This document shows, one piece after another, positions 28,461-37,926 of a stretch of DNA of 64,000 bases. This stretch comes from an uncultured Lachnospiraceae bacterium (lineage in GTDB: Bacteria; Bacillota; Clostridia; Lachnospirales; Lachnospiraceae), in the NCBI GenBank assembly GCA_946566685.1, contig CAMNXA010000001.1:186001-250000 (forward strand). The letters are read 5' to 3'. How positions within the stretch are numbered: the first letter of the stretch is position 1; every line of letters begins with the position of its first letter. Below the pieces are notes generated by a model, which saw nothing but the letters and a program-made list of their open reading frames with translations, made no database searches and was not told the origin of the DNA. A program made the translations under genes and the position numbers.

Positions 28461-29963
28461 TTACGGTAATTCGCTGACAATCTCATATAGCGAAAAGAAT
28501 TTACAATCCATTCTCTCTTTCAGCATCTGATAAATACTGTCAAACTCATCAACCACCGTAACAATGACCGCATCCACCTGCGGCAGGTTATCTTCTACAG
28601 GCTTAACCTCATATTGGATGGAGTTTTTTCTCCTGCTCCTGTCTATAAAATAATCAATCGTAACGCAGGTTCCCTCCAATTCTGAGATTAAATGTTTTGC
28701 CAACATTCCATAGCCGTAAATTGCAACATGCTGAATCCCATAACGCTCCAGATAAGAGGCAAGATTTATCCCCTTTTCCCTGAGACTCATCCACAGATCA
28801 AAACATTTTGCCGTGACCGTGTAATTCGGCTGATTCGCAATTGTAGAAATATGTACTGCATTATCCTGTATTATTTCAGTCTCATGGTTTTCGAAAACAT
28901 GTTTCTGGGCTTCATGAATGGCTTCCAGCTTCGCATAACCGTAATACTCATCGGGTTCTAACTGCGTTCCCTCCCCCCACTCGTTCCATGCATTAATAAA
29001 TACAAATTCATTCCCGGCAGCAATGCTTTTCCGGTATAGCATACACATGCCATCATAGAACTTTTCTATGGAAAAATTTTTAAATACAACTCCATCATGC
29101 CTCCCTCTTCTGGGAGTATCATCGCTATTTGGAACTGCACAGTAATATGTTTTATGTTTGTCAATCAGCCCTGCACGACTGATATTTTCCCACATTTTAT
29201 CGTAATCCAGTCTTACTATCCCATCGATTCGCTCATTATATTCACATACCATATGTGGCGCAAACAGCATTAAGGCATCTAATCCACTTATATGTTTTGC
29301 GGTATTTACCCCAATAAAATAAATGCCTTTCATATTGTTTTGGAGTGCCAGATTATTCCAATATTGAATCATTTGCGGCAAACACGGTATACTTGCCGCT
29401 GAGAAAAAAAGAAAGACCGGGGCACCGTTTATCTTGATATAACGTTCATCCTCTAAAAACGGTAACAGATATTCAAAATGTGCCCGCCATTCTTCCTCTC
29501 TTCCGTATCGCTGTTCAAGCAATACACCTTCACTTTCCGCTTCCTTCTTTGTCTCAAACTTATCTGCCCAGGAATTTCCACTCAGATTACTCCAAGTTCT
29601 CGCCCATCTTCCATTCGCCCAGCAAAAGCAAAAAGGCATATCTATATCTTTCCACCGCAGTAAATTTTCAGCCGGTTTTTCCAGAATACGGCGTCCATCC
29701 TTAAAATAGTAATGATAGAAGCATTGTCCATCGATTCCATATTTTTTCATCAGAGATGCCTGCCATTCCATGGTGCTTTTTTCTGACAAATCATAGTAAT
29801 TATTATGCAGGGGTTTTATTGGCTGCTTATGCCCTTCAAACAAAGACTCCGCACCGCGAACTGTTGTCCACTCTGTAAAACCCTCTCCCCACCATAAATC
29901 ATTTTCCGGCACTCTATGAAATTGCGGCAAATACATACATAGCGTTTTTACTTTTTTCTCCAT
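28461..29963 (-). CDS. WbsX-type (GH99-like) glycan enzyme with C-terminal Rossmann-like module
   Basis: A 500-aa protein. Residues about 5-345 match the WbsX/Glyco_tran_WbsX family, which has a GH99-like TIM barrel: MYLPQFHRVPENDLWWG, GFTEWT, CFYHYYFKDGR, FCWANGRWARTW and the late NAWNEWGEGTQLEP. The family occurs in O-antigen and rhamnan loci and is thought to be a glycosyl transferase or processing enzyme. Residues about 405-490 are the cluster module (VAIYGYGMLAKH, YFIDRS). No signal peptide is present, so it acts inside the cell, unlike secreted GH99. A 71-nt spacer separates it from FkbM. Confidence 0.88.
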   Translation of the reverse strand: MEKKVKTLCMYLPQFHRVPENDLWWGEGFTEWTTVRGAESLFEGHKQPIKPLHNNYYDLSEKSTMEWQASLMKKYGIDGQCFYHYYFKDGRRILEKPAENLLRWKDIDMPFCFCWANGRWARTWSNLSGNSWADKFETKKEAESEGVLLEQRYGREEEWRAHFEYLLPFLEDERYIKINGAPVFLFFSAASIPCLPQMIQYWNNLALQNNMKGIYFIGVNTAKHISGLDALMLFAPHMVCEYNERIDGIVRLDYDKMWENISRAGLIDKHKTYYCAVPNSDDTPRRGRHDGVVFKNFSIEKFYDGMCMLYRKSIAAGNEFVFINAWNEWGEGTQLEPDEYYGYAKLEAIHEAQKHVFENHETEIIQDNAVHISTIANQPNYTVTAKCFDLWMSLREKGINLASYLERYGIQHVAIYGYGMLAKHLISELEGTCVTIDYFIDRSRRKNSIQYEVKPVEDNLPQVDAVIVTVVDEFDSIYQMLKERMDCKFFSLYEIVSELP

Positions 29964-30034
29964 TTTGATACCAACCTTTCACAATACCATTTACCAGTAA
30001 TTATGAAATAAATCCATTACAATTAAGCTTAAAC

Positions 30035-31093
30035 TCACCAATTACCCAATTCAAAGTCACTTCTGTATTTTAAATTAGATAAATCCAATGACATTGGAAA
30101 TTCGCATCTCTCATCAATAAAGGTATAACAATCTTTCCTTACAAAAGTAACTTCTATCAGGTCAGGTATCAAAATGTCCTTTGCAATTTCAGCTTTACCA
30201 GCATTATTTCCATGAATCCACACAGCCTGATGGGTCACTCCCATTTTTTGTAAAACCCTTAATATGTTTTCACAATAGTCCTCTTTACAAACATCATGTA
30301 ATTCCAAAGAAATCTGTTTAAAGTTATTTAACAGCTCAGATGGGATGTCATCCAACACTTCCCACTCCGCACCCTCAATATCCATTTTTAAAATAAGATT
30401 TTGATTATCCAAATCATGATTTCTCTTCAAAATTTCTTTCAAAGGAACACAATTATCTGCTTCTCCTATACCAAAGTTATAAAAGATAAAATTATTATGT
30501 ACTTTAGGTAAATGGGAAATGGTATGGTCATACAATAGGACTTTCATACCTCTGTTGGCAATATCACAATCCCACGACACATCATTACCAACCCCGCAGC
30601 TATAGGCTCTCATTGTATTATCAAAATCATCAACCATAATATAGCCGCCATCCCCCTCATCATTTCCAACTCGGATAAATTCTTTTCCCGCAACTTTTTT
30701 ACAACATAATAATTTCTTTAACTCCCGGAAATATGCTTCTCTACCTGGATTTTCCTGTATTTCCGGTTCCAATATATTTCTGATAAAAATATCGCCGTCC
30801 AGTTTCCTAATCTGATCCTGAATCTCTTTGTTATTTTTATGGTTGATAGAAGTTAATATAAGTGTCATATCTTTCGTATCCCATGTTACTAACTCCTCCA
30901 CTGAATGAATGGCTGAATTATACTTACTCAGCCCGTTATCCAGAATTATTGTATCTTTTATTCCATACGCCTTTTCTAGCAAATCCACCAAAAACATTCC
31001 CCACTCCCCATAGGGACATACAACAATCCTTTTGCCTGCATTTATTTCTTCTTTCACCATCTGATGCAGTCTGCCTCTAATCCATGTACTCAC
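30035..31093 (-). CDS. Rossmann-like module fused to FkbM-family methyltransferase
   Basis: About 352 aa. I place the start at a GTG at 31093, because AGGAGG lies 9 nt before it; the open frame extends to a TTG at 31111 that would put the ribosome binding site inside the gene. Residues about 20-120 are a divergent cluster module (RIVVCPYGEWGMF, ILDNG). The C-terminal part is an FkbM-type methyltransferase: VGNDEGDGGYIMVD, YSCGVGNDVSWDC and the hallmark LKMDIEGAEWEVL. Predicted to O-methylate a sugar hydroxyl. It follows the SGNH gene almost without a gap. Confidence 0.85.
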   Translation of the reverse strand: MSTWIRGRLHQMVKEEINAGKRIVVCPYGEWGMFLVDLLEKAYGIKDTIILDNGLSKYNSAIHSVEELVTWDTKDMTLILTSINHKNNKEIQDQIRKLDGDIFIRNILEPEIQENPGREAYFRELKKLLCCKKVAGKEFIRVGNDEGDGGYIMVDDFDNTMRAYSCGVGNDVSWDCDIANRGMKVLLYDHTISHLPKVHNNFIFYNFGIGEADNCVPLKEILKRNHDLDNQNLILKMDIEGAEWEVLDDIPSELLNNFKQISLELHDVCKEDYCENILRVLQKMGVTHQAVWIHGNNAGKAEIAKDILIPDLIEVTFVRKDCYTFIDERCEFPMSLDLSNLKYRSDFELGNW

Positions 31094-31111
31094 TCTATTT
31101 TTCCTCCTCAA

Positions 31112-32902
31112 CTATTGGACATGCTTTGTCAATATTTTATCTGATATACGCTTATATATCTCTGAAGCAATGATTTCATTACCCTTTTCACATACGTGGC
31201 AAGCATCAAAATACACATCATATTCTTCATCAAAAATATGTGACAAATCATAAATATAAGAATATGATTTCTCAATTTCGTATTCCTTCATCAGTTTTCT
31301 GAATCCTGCCATATAACTAAATCTTCTCTCCTCCTTTTCATGCAATTTTCGCTCAGCAACGTTATATTTTGCTTTCGACATAAGCATGGGCTGCATAAAA
31401 CTATAAAAAGCAATTCCCTTTTTAGCACAAATGGCTTGCATGGATTCTATATTGGACAGCCAGTTCTCAAATCTCCCAATATTGGACCTAACACCATAAT
31501 TAATTAAATTTTTTTCGTTCTCTTGTTCAATAAACTCGTTTTCCATATGCCTTGCTCCAAACCCATATACCTTTCTTGCATAACTAAAAGCATACGGTTC
31601 CTCCGGGAAAACAGCATCACCACCGCTATCATTTGCGCCATCATATACCAGCACCATATCAGGTCTTAATGGTAATGCATCCCTGACAAGTCGTATCAAC
31701 TCCTGCCCTGAAGCATAACCAGATACACCGGCATTATAAATTGTTATATTCCTATGATCTAATTTTTCATACAAAAACTGAGACCATGATTTAATAAAAT
31801 TCCAGTTTCCCCCATCTGTCGTGGATCCGCCTAACACAACGATGTTGTAATTCCTTTTTCGTTGCTGTCCATAAACCATCATCCCGGCGTGATATCCTCC
31901 TATATCATAGGTATATCCCATACTTACATCCAAAATATTTCTTCGTTTTCTAGGCATCACAACATCCAAATCAAGACATACTCCCAGTTCTTTCAAACGG
32001 TTTTTGGCGCGCTCTATCTCTTGACACAAAATCCATATTGCATAATTATCTTCATAAAGTATCTCTTCAACAGGCTCGATTCTATATCCATCCCCATTGG
32101 TTTCTATAGAATTTATTTCATCGCTCAAATACCCTGCAAAATCAAAATCCATCAACCGCAAATAGCAGCTGAGTTCTACAGCATCGTCTCCCGTCCCATA
32201 TATCTTTACTTTTTTCCCGTGCAGCTTAACCAGATTCAATCTATCATATGCAGATAAGGAGAATAGCACTTTTTCCATTCCCTGTTTTCTATAAAGGATA
32301 AATCTTGAATGTACATCGCAAAAAAATCTCTGGACAATATCCGGATACTCTTCCCTTATAATCTTATCCATTTCAAAATACTTATTATATGCCTCTATCA
32401 ACACAACATTTTTATCAATTCTATTTAGTTCCTCCAATCCATGAATCGGAATTCCAAATAAAGCATCCTCTCCTTCTTTATCAGCATTTATAAAACAACT
32501 TACTTCCACACCAGCTTTTTTCAATATTTCATATGCAAACTTTCCATTATCTCCTGTTCCCCATATAACCGCCTTCTTCCCCTCTAAAGCCGGATTCACA
32601 CAATAAACTTCCTTTATAGTCTCGTTACTATGCGTTTTTTCACAATTTATACTTCCTCCGAATACAACCGATTCCATTTTATTCAGGCTGTCGATATCAA
32701 TTACTGGTTTATGAAATCTTTCATCCCCAAACAATAATTTACAGTCAGTCACAAAACCTTCTATGTATATTTTGTTTTGCAATAAATATCTGAATAACTC
32801 CTCACTTTCATTTTGTTGTTCAGGCGAATCACTATACCAGACATACTTTTTAAGATCGCTATATACGATTTCATCTAATACAATTAACGGTGCCACACTC
32901 AT
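31112..32902 (-). CDS. SGNH hydrolase/acyltransferase with two Rossmann-like modules
   Basis: A 596-aa protein. An unassigned N-terminal region (1-105) is followed by two tandem Rossmann-like modules (AVIWGTGDNGKF at about 110; KIYGTGDDAVEL at about 230). The C-terminal SGNH domain (about 355-590) has VVLGGSTTDGG with the nucleophile Ser, YDGANDSGGD as the oxyanion block and DACH as the Asp-His pair. It is a full-length paralogue of the protein at 47456. No export signal is present. It probably O-acylates or deacylates the glycan precursor. The upstream gene is the small protein beside the carbamoyltransferase. Confidence 0.82.
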   Translation of the reverse strand: MSVAPLIVLDEIVYSDLKKYVWYSDSPEQQNESEELFRYLLQNKIYIEGFVTDCKLLFGDERFHKPVIDIDSLNKMESVVFGGSINCEKTHSNETIKEVYCVNPALEGKKAVIWGTGDNGKFAYEILKKAGVEVSCFINADKEGEDALFGIPIHGLEELNRIDKNVVLIEAYNKYFEMDKIIREEYPDIVQRFFCDVHSRFILYRKQGMEKVLFSLSAYDRLNLVKLHGKKVKIYGTGDDAVELSCYLRLMDFDFAGYLSDEINSIETNGDGYRIEPVEEILYEDNYAIWILCQEIERAKNRLKELGVCLDLDVVMPRKRRNILDVSMGYTYDIGGYHAGMMVYGQQRKRNYNIVVLGGSTTDGGNWNFIKSWSQFLYEKLDHRNITIYNAGVSGYASGQELIRLVRDALPLRPDMVLVYDGANDSGGDAVFPEEPYAFSYARKVYGFGARHMENEFIEQENEKNLINYGVRSNIGRFENWLSNIESMQAICAKKGIAFYSFMQPMLMSKAKYNVAERKLHEKEERRFSYMAGFRKLMKEYEIEKSYSYIYDLSHIFDEEYDVYFDACHVCEKGNEIIASEIYKRISDKILTKHVQ

Positions 32903-32917
32903 ATCCCCATTCCTCCA

Positions 32918-33268
32918 TCAGAAGTTATAAATGTATACTGGAAGTTTCTCCATATCATCAGATTTCTTTTGCCCGGCATTTTCTTCCTGACCGACAATTT
33001 CAGTTCTCGGCTTATTTTTGATTGCGGCTACCAATACAGGTGTAAGAATCTCCTCCATATTGTCATCCTTTTCCCATTGTTCTTCCAACAAATCCCTCAG
33101 TTCCGAAACCGATTCAAAGCCATATTCCCATATATATTTTTCACCAGTTCCTCTTTTTACAAAGCAGCTTGCAGTATTTTGATCATGCGAAAAGCCCGTG
33201 TTCTTATGATTACTTTCCGCCCATTTTTTTAAAAGTTCTTTTTCCCGTGCATTTCTATCTATTCCCAT
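32918..33268 (-). CDS. small conserved protein adjacent to carbamoyltransferase
   Basis: About 116 aa from the ATG at 33268, with GGAAGGA upstream; the longer frame overlaps the preceding gene. Hydrophilic and rich in Glu and Lys, with no recognised domain and no membrane segment. Visible pieces are a basic N-terminal helix (REKELLKKWAES), an aromatic centre (EKYIWEYGFESVSEL) and an acidic helix (EEQWEKDDNMEEIL). The gene starts 11 nt after the carbamoyltransferase stop, so it is probably a partner or cofactor protein of that enzyme. I do not recognise its family. Confidence 0.65.
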   Translation of the reverse strand: MGIDRNAREKELLKKWAESNHKNTGFSHDQNTASCFVKRGTGEKYIWEYGFESVSELRDLLEEQWEKDDNMEEILTPVLVAAIKNKPRTEIVGQEENAGQKKSDDMEKLPVYIYNF

Positions 33269-33279
33269 GATTTTCCTTC

Positions 33280-35118
33280 CTAATCCAACGCGTAGCGGCT
33301 TTTCCAATCATCTGTTTCTATCCACTCTGGCTGTTCCTTCTTATATAAAATGCAGTCCTCTAACACAAGAACATCCATATCCGTCCTCATAAAGCACTCG
33401 TAAGCATCCTTTGGTGTACATACGATTGGTTCTCCACGCACGTTAAAAGATGTATTTACAATCACGCTGCAACCTGTCAGTTTTTTAAACTCGCTTATCA
33501 CCTTGTAATAATATGGATTGGTTTCCTCGTTTACTGTCTGAATGCGTGCGCTGTAATCCACATGCGTTACCGCCGGAATATCTGATCGGCTCTGCTTTAC
33601 AATATCCAGCATATTGTATCCATATCTTTCTAAATCATCTTTTAGCCTGCTTTCATTTCTCCGTTCTTTTCTTACATTCTCAACCAACAACATATAGGGA
33701 CTCTCATCATCCAATTCAAAATATTCCGATACATCCTCTCTTAACACCGATGGTGCAAAAGGCCTGAAGGATTCCCTGAATTTTACTTTCTGATTTAATT
33801 TAACCTGCATCGTCTCTGACCTGGCATCTGCAATAATGCTGCGATTTCCAAGTGCGCGCGGGCCAAATTCCATTCTTCCATGGAAAAGCCCGATTACCTT
33901 TTCGCCGGAAAGTTCCTTTGCAATTGCCTCATACAGATTTTCCTGCCCAATCTGATGATAGGGATAATGGTTCTTTGTACAATATTTCCTGATATCTTCT
34001 GAGGAAAACCGTGGACCCAGATAACTTCCCTTTTGGGAATCCGGCTGGCAGACTTTTCGTCTAATGGATGTATAGTTATAGGAAGCATAAAGGGCACATC
34101 CCAAACTCCCCCCTGCATCGCCTGCTGCCGGTTGAATCCATATATTTTCAAAGATACCGCTGTTCTTAATCTTTCCGTTCGCCACACAGTTAAGGGCAAC
34201 ACCCCCAGCCATCACGAGGTTGTCAATTCCTTGTCCATAAACATCCTTCGCATGTCGTACCATCTTTAAGATGATATCTTCCACAACCTTTTGCGCCGAT
34301 GCCGCTATATCCATCTCCCTTTTCGTAATTCTTGATTCCGGCTCCCTTCTTGGCCCTCCGAACAGATCAGCAAATTTATCATTCGTCATTGCCCGTCCAT
34401 ACTGATAATCAAAGTAATCCATATTCATCCAGAAGGAACCGTCTTCTTTAATATCCAACAATTTTATCCGGATCAACTCTTCATATACCGGCTCCCCATA
34501 GGGCGCCAGTCCCATAAACTTATAATCCCCCGAATTAACTTTAAAACCACAAAAATATGTAAATGCACTGTATAGCAATCCCAGAGAATGCGGAAAACGC
34601 ATCTCCTCTTTAATGGTAATTTTTTCTCCTTCTCCGACCCCGATCGTGGTGGTAGCCCATTCCCCAACACCGTCTAACGTCAATATCACTGCCTTGTCAT
34701 ATGGTGATGGATAAAACGCCGATGCCGCATGGGAAATATGATGTTCACATACTAAAAATTTTCTATGCAGATTTTCTCCCAATATCTGCTCTACTTTTTT
34801 ATGAATCCATAATTTATCAGAAAACATGGAGTCAAAGCTGCGTTCCAGAACATCCTGAGAATCTGTTCCTGCCATCGCCATGTTTTTCAAATACCGATCC
34901 AACGTGTACAGTGGATTATCGTAAAATACAACTATATCAATATCTTCCTTTTTCAAATTTGCTTCTTGCAGGCAGTATGTAATCGCATGCTTCGGCAATC
35001 TTTGATCGTGCTTTACCCGGGTAAACCGTTCTTCCTGTGCGGCAGCAACTATATTTCCGTTTGATACCAACGTTGCCGCAGAATCATGATATAGCGCTGA
35101 TATTCCTAAAACATTCAT
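33280..35118 (-). CDS. O-carbamoyltransferase (NodU/TobZ family)
   Basis: Transfers a carbamoyl group from carbamoyl phosphate through a carbamoyl-adenylate to a sugar hydroxyl. A 612-aa protein, the normal size. The N-terminal Kae1-like domain holds ISALYHDSAATLV, EERFTRVKHD, the metal-binding HHISHAASAF and LTLDGVGEW. The C-terminal YrdC-like part holds EFGPRALGNRSI and NTSFNVRGEPIVCTP. The catalytic histidine cluster is intact. The product is presumably a carbamoylated sugar in the glycan. Followed by a small partner gene. Family assignment very secure. Confidence 0.95.
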   Translation of the reverse strand: MNVLGISALYHDSAATLVSNGNIVAAAQEERFTRVKHDQRLPKHAITYCLQEANLKKEDIDIVVFYDNPLYTLDRYLKNMAMAGTDSQDVLERSFDSMFSDKLWIHKKVEQILGENLHRKFLVCEHHISHAASAFYPSPYDKAVILTLDGVGEWATTTIGVGEGEKITIKEEMRFPHSLGLLYSAFTYFCGFKVNSGDYKFMGLAPYGEPVYEELIRIKLLDIKEDGSFWMNMDYFDYQYGRAMTNDKFADLFGGPRREPESRITKREMDIAASAQKVVEDIILKMVRHAKDVYGQGIDNLVMAGGVALNCVANGKIKNSGIFENIWIQPAAGDAGGSLGCALYASYNYTSIRRKVCQPDSQKGSYLGPRFSSEDIRKYCTKNHYPYHQIGQENLYEAIAKELSGEKVIGLFHGRMEFGPRALGNRSIIADARSETMQVKLNQKVKFRESFRPFAPSVLREDVSEYFELDDESPYMLLVENVRKERRNESRLKDDLERYGYNMLDIVKQSRSDIPAVTHVDYSARIQTVNEETNPYYYKVISEFKKLTGCSVIVNTSFNVRGEPIVCTPKDAYECFMRTDMDVLVLEDCILYKKEQPEWIETDDWKSRYALD

Positions 35119-35161
35119 TTATCCTGTCTCCCTTTTTTCCACATTGGTTTCTAATCACACC

Positions 35162-36037
35162 TTATATCTTTATCCAACCATCGCACCAGATATCCGGTGT
35201 GTCCGCAAATCTCAGCCATCTCTTTGGCGCTGCCACAATCTTTCCTTTACTTTGGTTCAGCCAGGCTCCCCACCAGCTAAAACTGCTGTTTGCTATGATA
35301 TTATGCCTGCACCTCGACATCAGATACATATCATACCAGTCTTCATATTGGTGAAACATATCTTTCCCACAGTAAACTGCTGAAGGAACTGCCAGATTAT
35401 CTCTTACCCAATTTAAGTCATCAGAGAAAAATATAAATCTGCTGCTTGGCTCCCTTTCCCGCACATAATGAATTGCCCTTGCATAATAGTCCTTTGTACA
35501 TATCCCCATATAGACCCCTGGATATGATAAATAATCCCCTCTTCTTACATGTACACTGACATACGAGTCTTTCGATAAGGTTTCCCCCAATCGTCTCAAC
35601 TCGGGATCAATCGGTTCAAACTGAAATCTCTGGACTAAAACATCCTTAATATCCTTAAAATATTTTTCCGTCTGCCAATAGCCCACAAAAGTACAGTTAT
35701 TCGTCAAAAAAATATTGGGCTGATATGTACAGGGCGCTTTTGATACATCCTCTGCCCAAAAGAATCTTTCTGCATAATTATCACAGAATTCCTTTATGTT
35801 TTCGCTTTTCTTAATCTTCTGCCAGTCTTGATTAACAGCTTCAAATTCATCATCTGAAACATATTCCAGACAAATATTGGGAAAGACATCCTGAAGCAGG
35901 TAGGATGCAGATTCAGGATGTTTTTTATAAAATCCCAAATTGCCTCTTACTTCCCGCCCCCTGCTTCTTAATGCTTCCGCCAATGCATACTGAAACATCT
36001 GATTTCCTAATCCGCCCTCGAATCTGACAATATCCAT
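35162..36037 (-). CDS. alpha-1,2-fucosyltransferase-type (GT11) glycosyltransferase
   Basis: A 291-aa GT11 enzyme from the ATG at 36037 (AGAGG upstream); the frame extending to 36100 overlaps the preceding gene. Seen: GGLGNQMFQYALAEAL at the N-terminus, the GDP-fucose binding VHVRRGDYLS, a DDLNWV segment, and NSSFSWWGAWLN near the end, all classic GT11 motifs. It should use GDP-L-fucose, which gmd (8095) and fcl (3638) would make. The acceptor is unknown. High confidence in family; linkage inferred from family members. Confidence 0.93.
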   Translation of the reverse strand: MDIVRFEGGLGNQMFQYALAEALRSRGREVRGNLGFYKKHPESASYLLQDVFPNICLEYVSDDEFEAVNQDWQKIKKSENIKEFCDNYAERFFWAEDVSKAPCTYQPNIFLTNNCTFVGYWQTEKYFKDIKDVLVQRFQFEPIDPELRRLGETLSKDSYVSVHVRRGDYLSYPGVYMGICTKDYYARAIHYVREREPSSRFIFFSDDLNWVRDNLAVPSAVYCGKDMFHQYEDWYDMYLMSRCRHNIIANSSFSWWGAWLNQSKGKIVAAPKRWLRFADTPDIWCDGWIKI

Positions 36038-36048
36038 GCAAACCTCTT

Positions 36049-37926
36049 CTATAACATGTATGCTCCATACCACTGCTGAAAGATAAAATATGGCCACCAA
36101 ATCTGAGAATAATTATTTCCGGATCCCAGTCCTTCATCCCCAGTTGCCAAATATTTCTTTACCAGAGCGTTCGTATAATCTGGATCAAATATACCCTGTT
36201 TTGCTAAAAAGGCTTTATCCGTCCAATCTAACAGCTGCTGTTTAAACGGCCCTCTCAGCCAATCATCGGTAGGGATTCCCAGGCCATGCTTCGGCCTTTC
36301 CATAATTTCCTTTGGTACATAGTCATATGCAATATCTTTGAGCAGCATTTTCATATTTCCATTGTTCACTTTGTATTTCCCCGGTACGCGGAACGCATAT
36401 TCCATTACTCTGCCATCTAACATAGGAAATCTCGAATTTAATCCCACTCTCCTTGAGGCCCTGTCTACTTTAGACAACTCCTCCTGCGTATAGGTATCCA
36501 AGTCTAACAACATCCGGGTAATACAATACATTTCTTCCCCATATTTGGATTCAAAATTATAGTAAAACTCATTCTTCTCCCTGTTTAACATTCTGTTCAG
36601 AGCATCTGTATACTGTGATATCCCCGTCTGTGTCTTAATATCATCTGTAATATCATCTGAAACAATCCTGTATTTCAATTTCATTTTGTTCCATCTTTCT
36701 TTTCCTTTAAGACCTGGAACATTTTTTATCGAATGGAGAATTTTCCCTACATTCCTGCACTTCTGCGCCTGTTCAAGCGTTGCATATATCTCACATCCGC
36801 CAAATAACTCATCTCCGCCTTCTCCCGACATAACCGTATCCACGAATCCTTTGGCAAATTCAGATAACAGCATATTTGGAAATACTGCCGGATCAGCTAA
36901 CGGTTCGTCATAGTAATACGGAATTCTATCAACTCTTGATAAAACTTCCTTTTCCGTAAGGTAAATTTTCTCGTGTTTTAATCCCAGATGTCTGGCAATC
37001 TCCTCTGCAAATTCAGCCTCATTTTTCCCTATTTTATCGAAACCTACCGTAAAAGCCTGGAAAGGCTTGTCTGACATCTCCTGTGCCAGCGCGCATATTA
37101 CCGTTGAATCATATCCTCCGCTCAAAAAGGATCCCAACGACTTACTTCCCCTCATTCTGAGGCTGACAGATAGTTTCAAACGCTCTTTTAAAGCATCTTT
37201 AATCTCGGCATAATCCTCCACCGGATCTTTCTGCATGGCCTGATATCTCTCCGCAATTTCCCAATATGCTATTTTTTCTGTTTTCCGGGCAGTTATCTTT
37301 AAAATCGTACCGGAATTCAGCTTATAGGTATCTTGAAAAATTGTATAAGGTGCTGCAATGTACAATTTTATAAAATAATTTCCAAGCACTGCATCATTAA
37401 TCCGTTTTTCAAACTCCGGATATTTCATAATTGTCTTTAATTCCGATGCAAAAACTACTGTTCCGCCACTGCCCTCATAATAATATAATGGCCTCATTCC
37501 CATTCTGTCCCTGAACAGATACACACACTGTTCTTCCCTGTCAAAGAGCGCAATTACAAACTCTCCTTCCAGCTTCTTTACAAAATCAATCCCCCATTTG
37601 AGGTAAGCTGCAAAAATCACTTCTGTATCCTGTTCTGTCTGAAATGGATAATCAGTCAGTTCATCCTTCAACTCCCTGGTATTAAGAATTTCTCCATCCA
37701 TAATGATGCTTATGCGGCCATTTGCGGAATGAAACGGAGCACAATCCTTTTCAGAACCACTTTGTATCCGCATTTTTCTCTGCGCAAATCCTACTGTCAA
37801 AGAATTTAGGCTGTATACCTCTTCGCTCCCACACTCTCCTTCCCCATAATTGTAAGTATCATTCATCTGCTTCAATATCTCTTTCGTTACTCCCCTATTA
37901 GATACAACTCCACATATTCCGCTCAT
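36049..37926 (-). CDS. asparagine-synthase-like protein lacking the glutaminase nucleophile
   Basis: A 625-aa AsnB homologue. The synthetase domain is intact, with the pyrophosphate loop SGGYDST near residue 265, GEGGDELFGG and LDGRVMEYAF. The N-terminal Ntn glutaminase domain is altered: the catalytic Cys expected right after the initiator Met is Ser (MSGICG), and the usual NGEIYN oxyanion motif reads DGEILN (D77). Established AsnB relatives without this Cys (beta-lactam synthetase, lasso cyclase) use other nucleophiles. So it may adenylate a carboxylate and condense it with ammonia or an amine on a sugar or amino-acid substituent. It overlaps the upstream GT2 gene by 4 nt. Confidence 0.85.
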   Translation of the reverse strand: MSGICGVVSNRGVTKEILKQMNDTYNYGEGECGSEEVYSLNSLTVGFAQRKMRIQSGSEKDCAPFHSANGRISIIMDGEILNTRELKDELTDYPFQTEQDTEVIFAAYLKWGIDFVKKLEGEFVIALFDREEQCVYLFRDRMGMRPLYYYEGSGGTVVFASELKTIMKYPEFEKRINDAVLGNYFIKLYIAAPYTIFQDTYKLNSGTILKITARKTEKIAYWEIAERYQAMQKDPVEDYAEIKDALKERLKLSVSLRMRGSKSLGSFLSGGYDSTVICALAQEMSDKPFQAFTVGFDKIGKNEAEFAEEIARHLGLKHEKIYLTEKEVLSRVDRIPYYYDEPLADPAVFPNMLLSEFAKGFVDTVMSGEGGDELFGGCEIYATLEQAQKCRNVGKILHSIKNVPGLKGKERWNKMKLKYRIVSDDITDDIKTQTGISQYTDALNRMLNREKNEFYYNFESKYGEEMYCITRMLLDLDTYTQEELSKVDRASRRVGLNSRFPMLDGRVMEYAFRVPGKYKVNNGNMKMLLKDIAYDYVPKEIMERPKHGLGIPTDDWLRGPFKQQLLDWTDKAFLAKQGIFDPDYTNALVKKYLATGDEGLGSGNNYSQIWWPYFIFQQWYGAYML

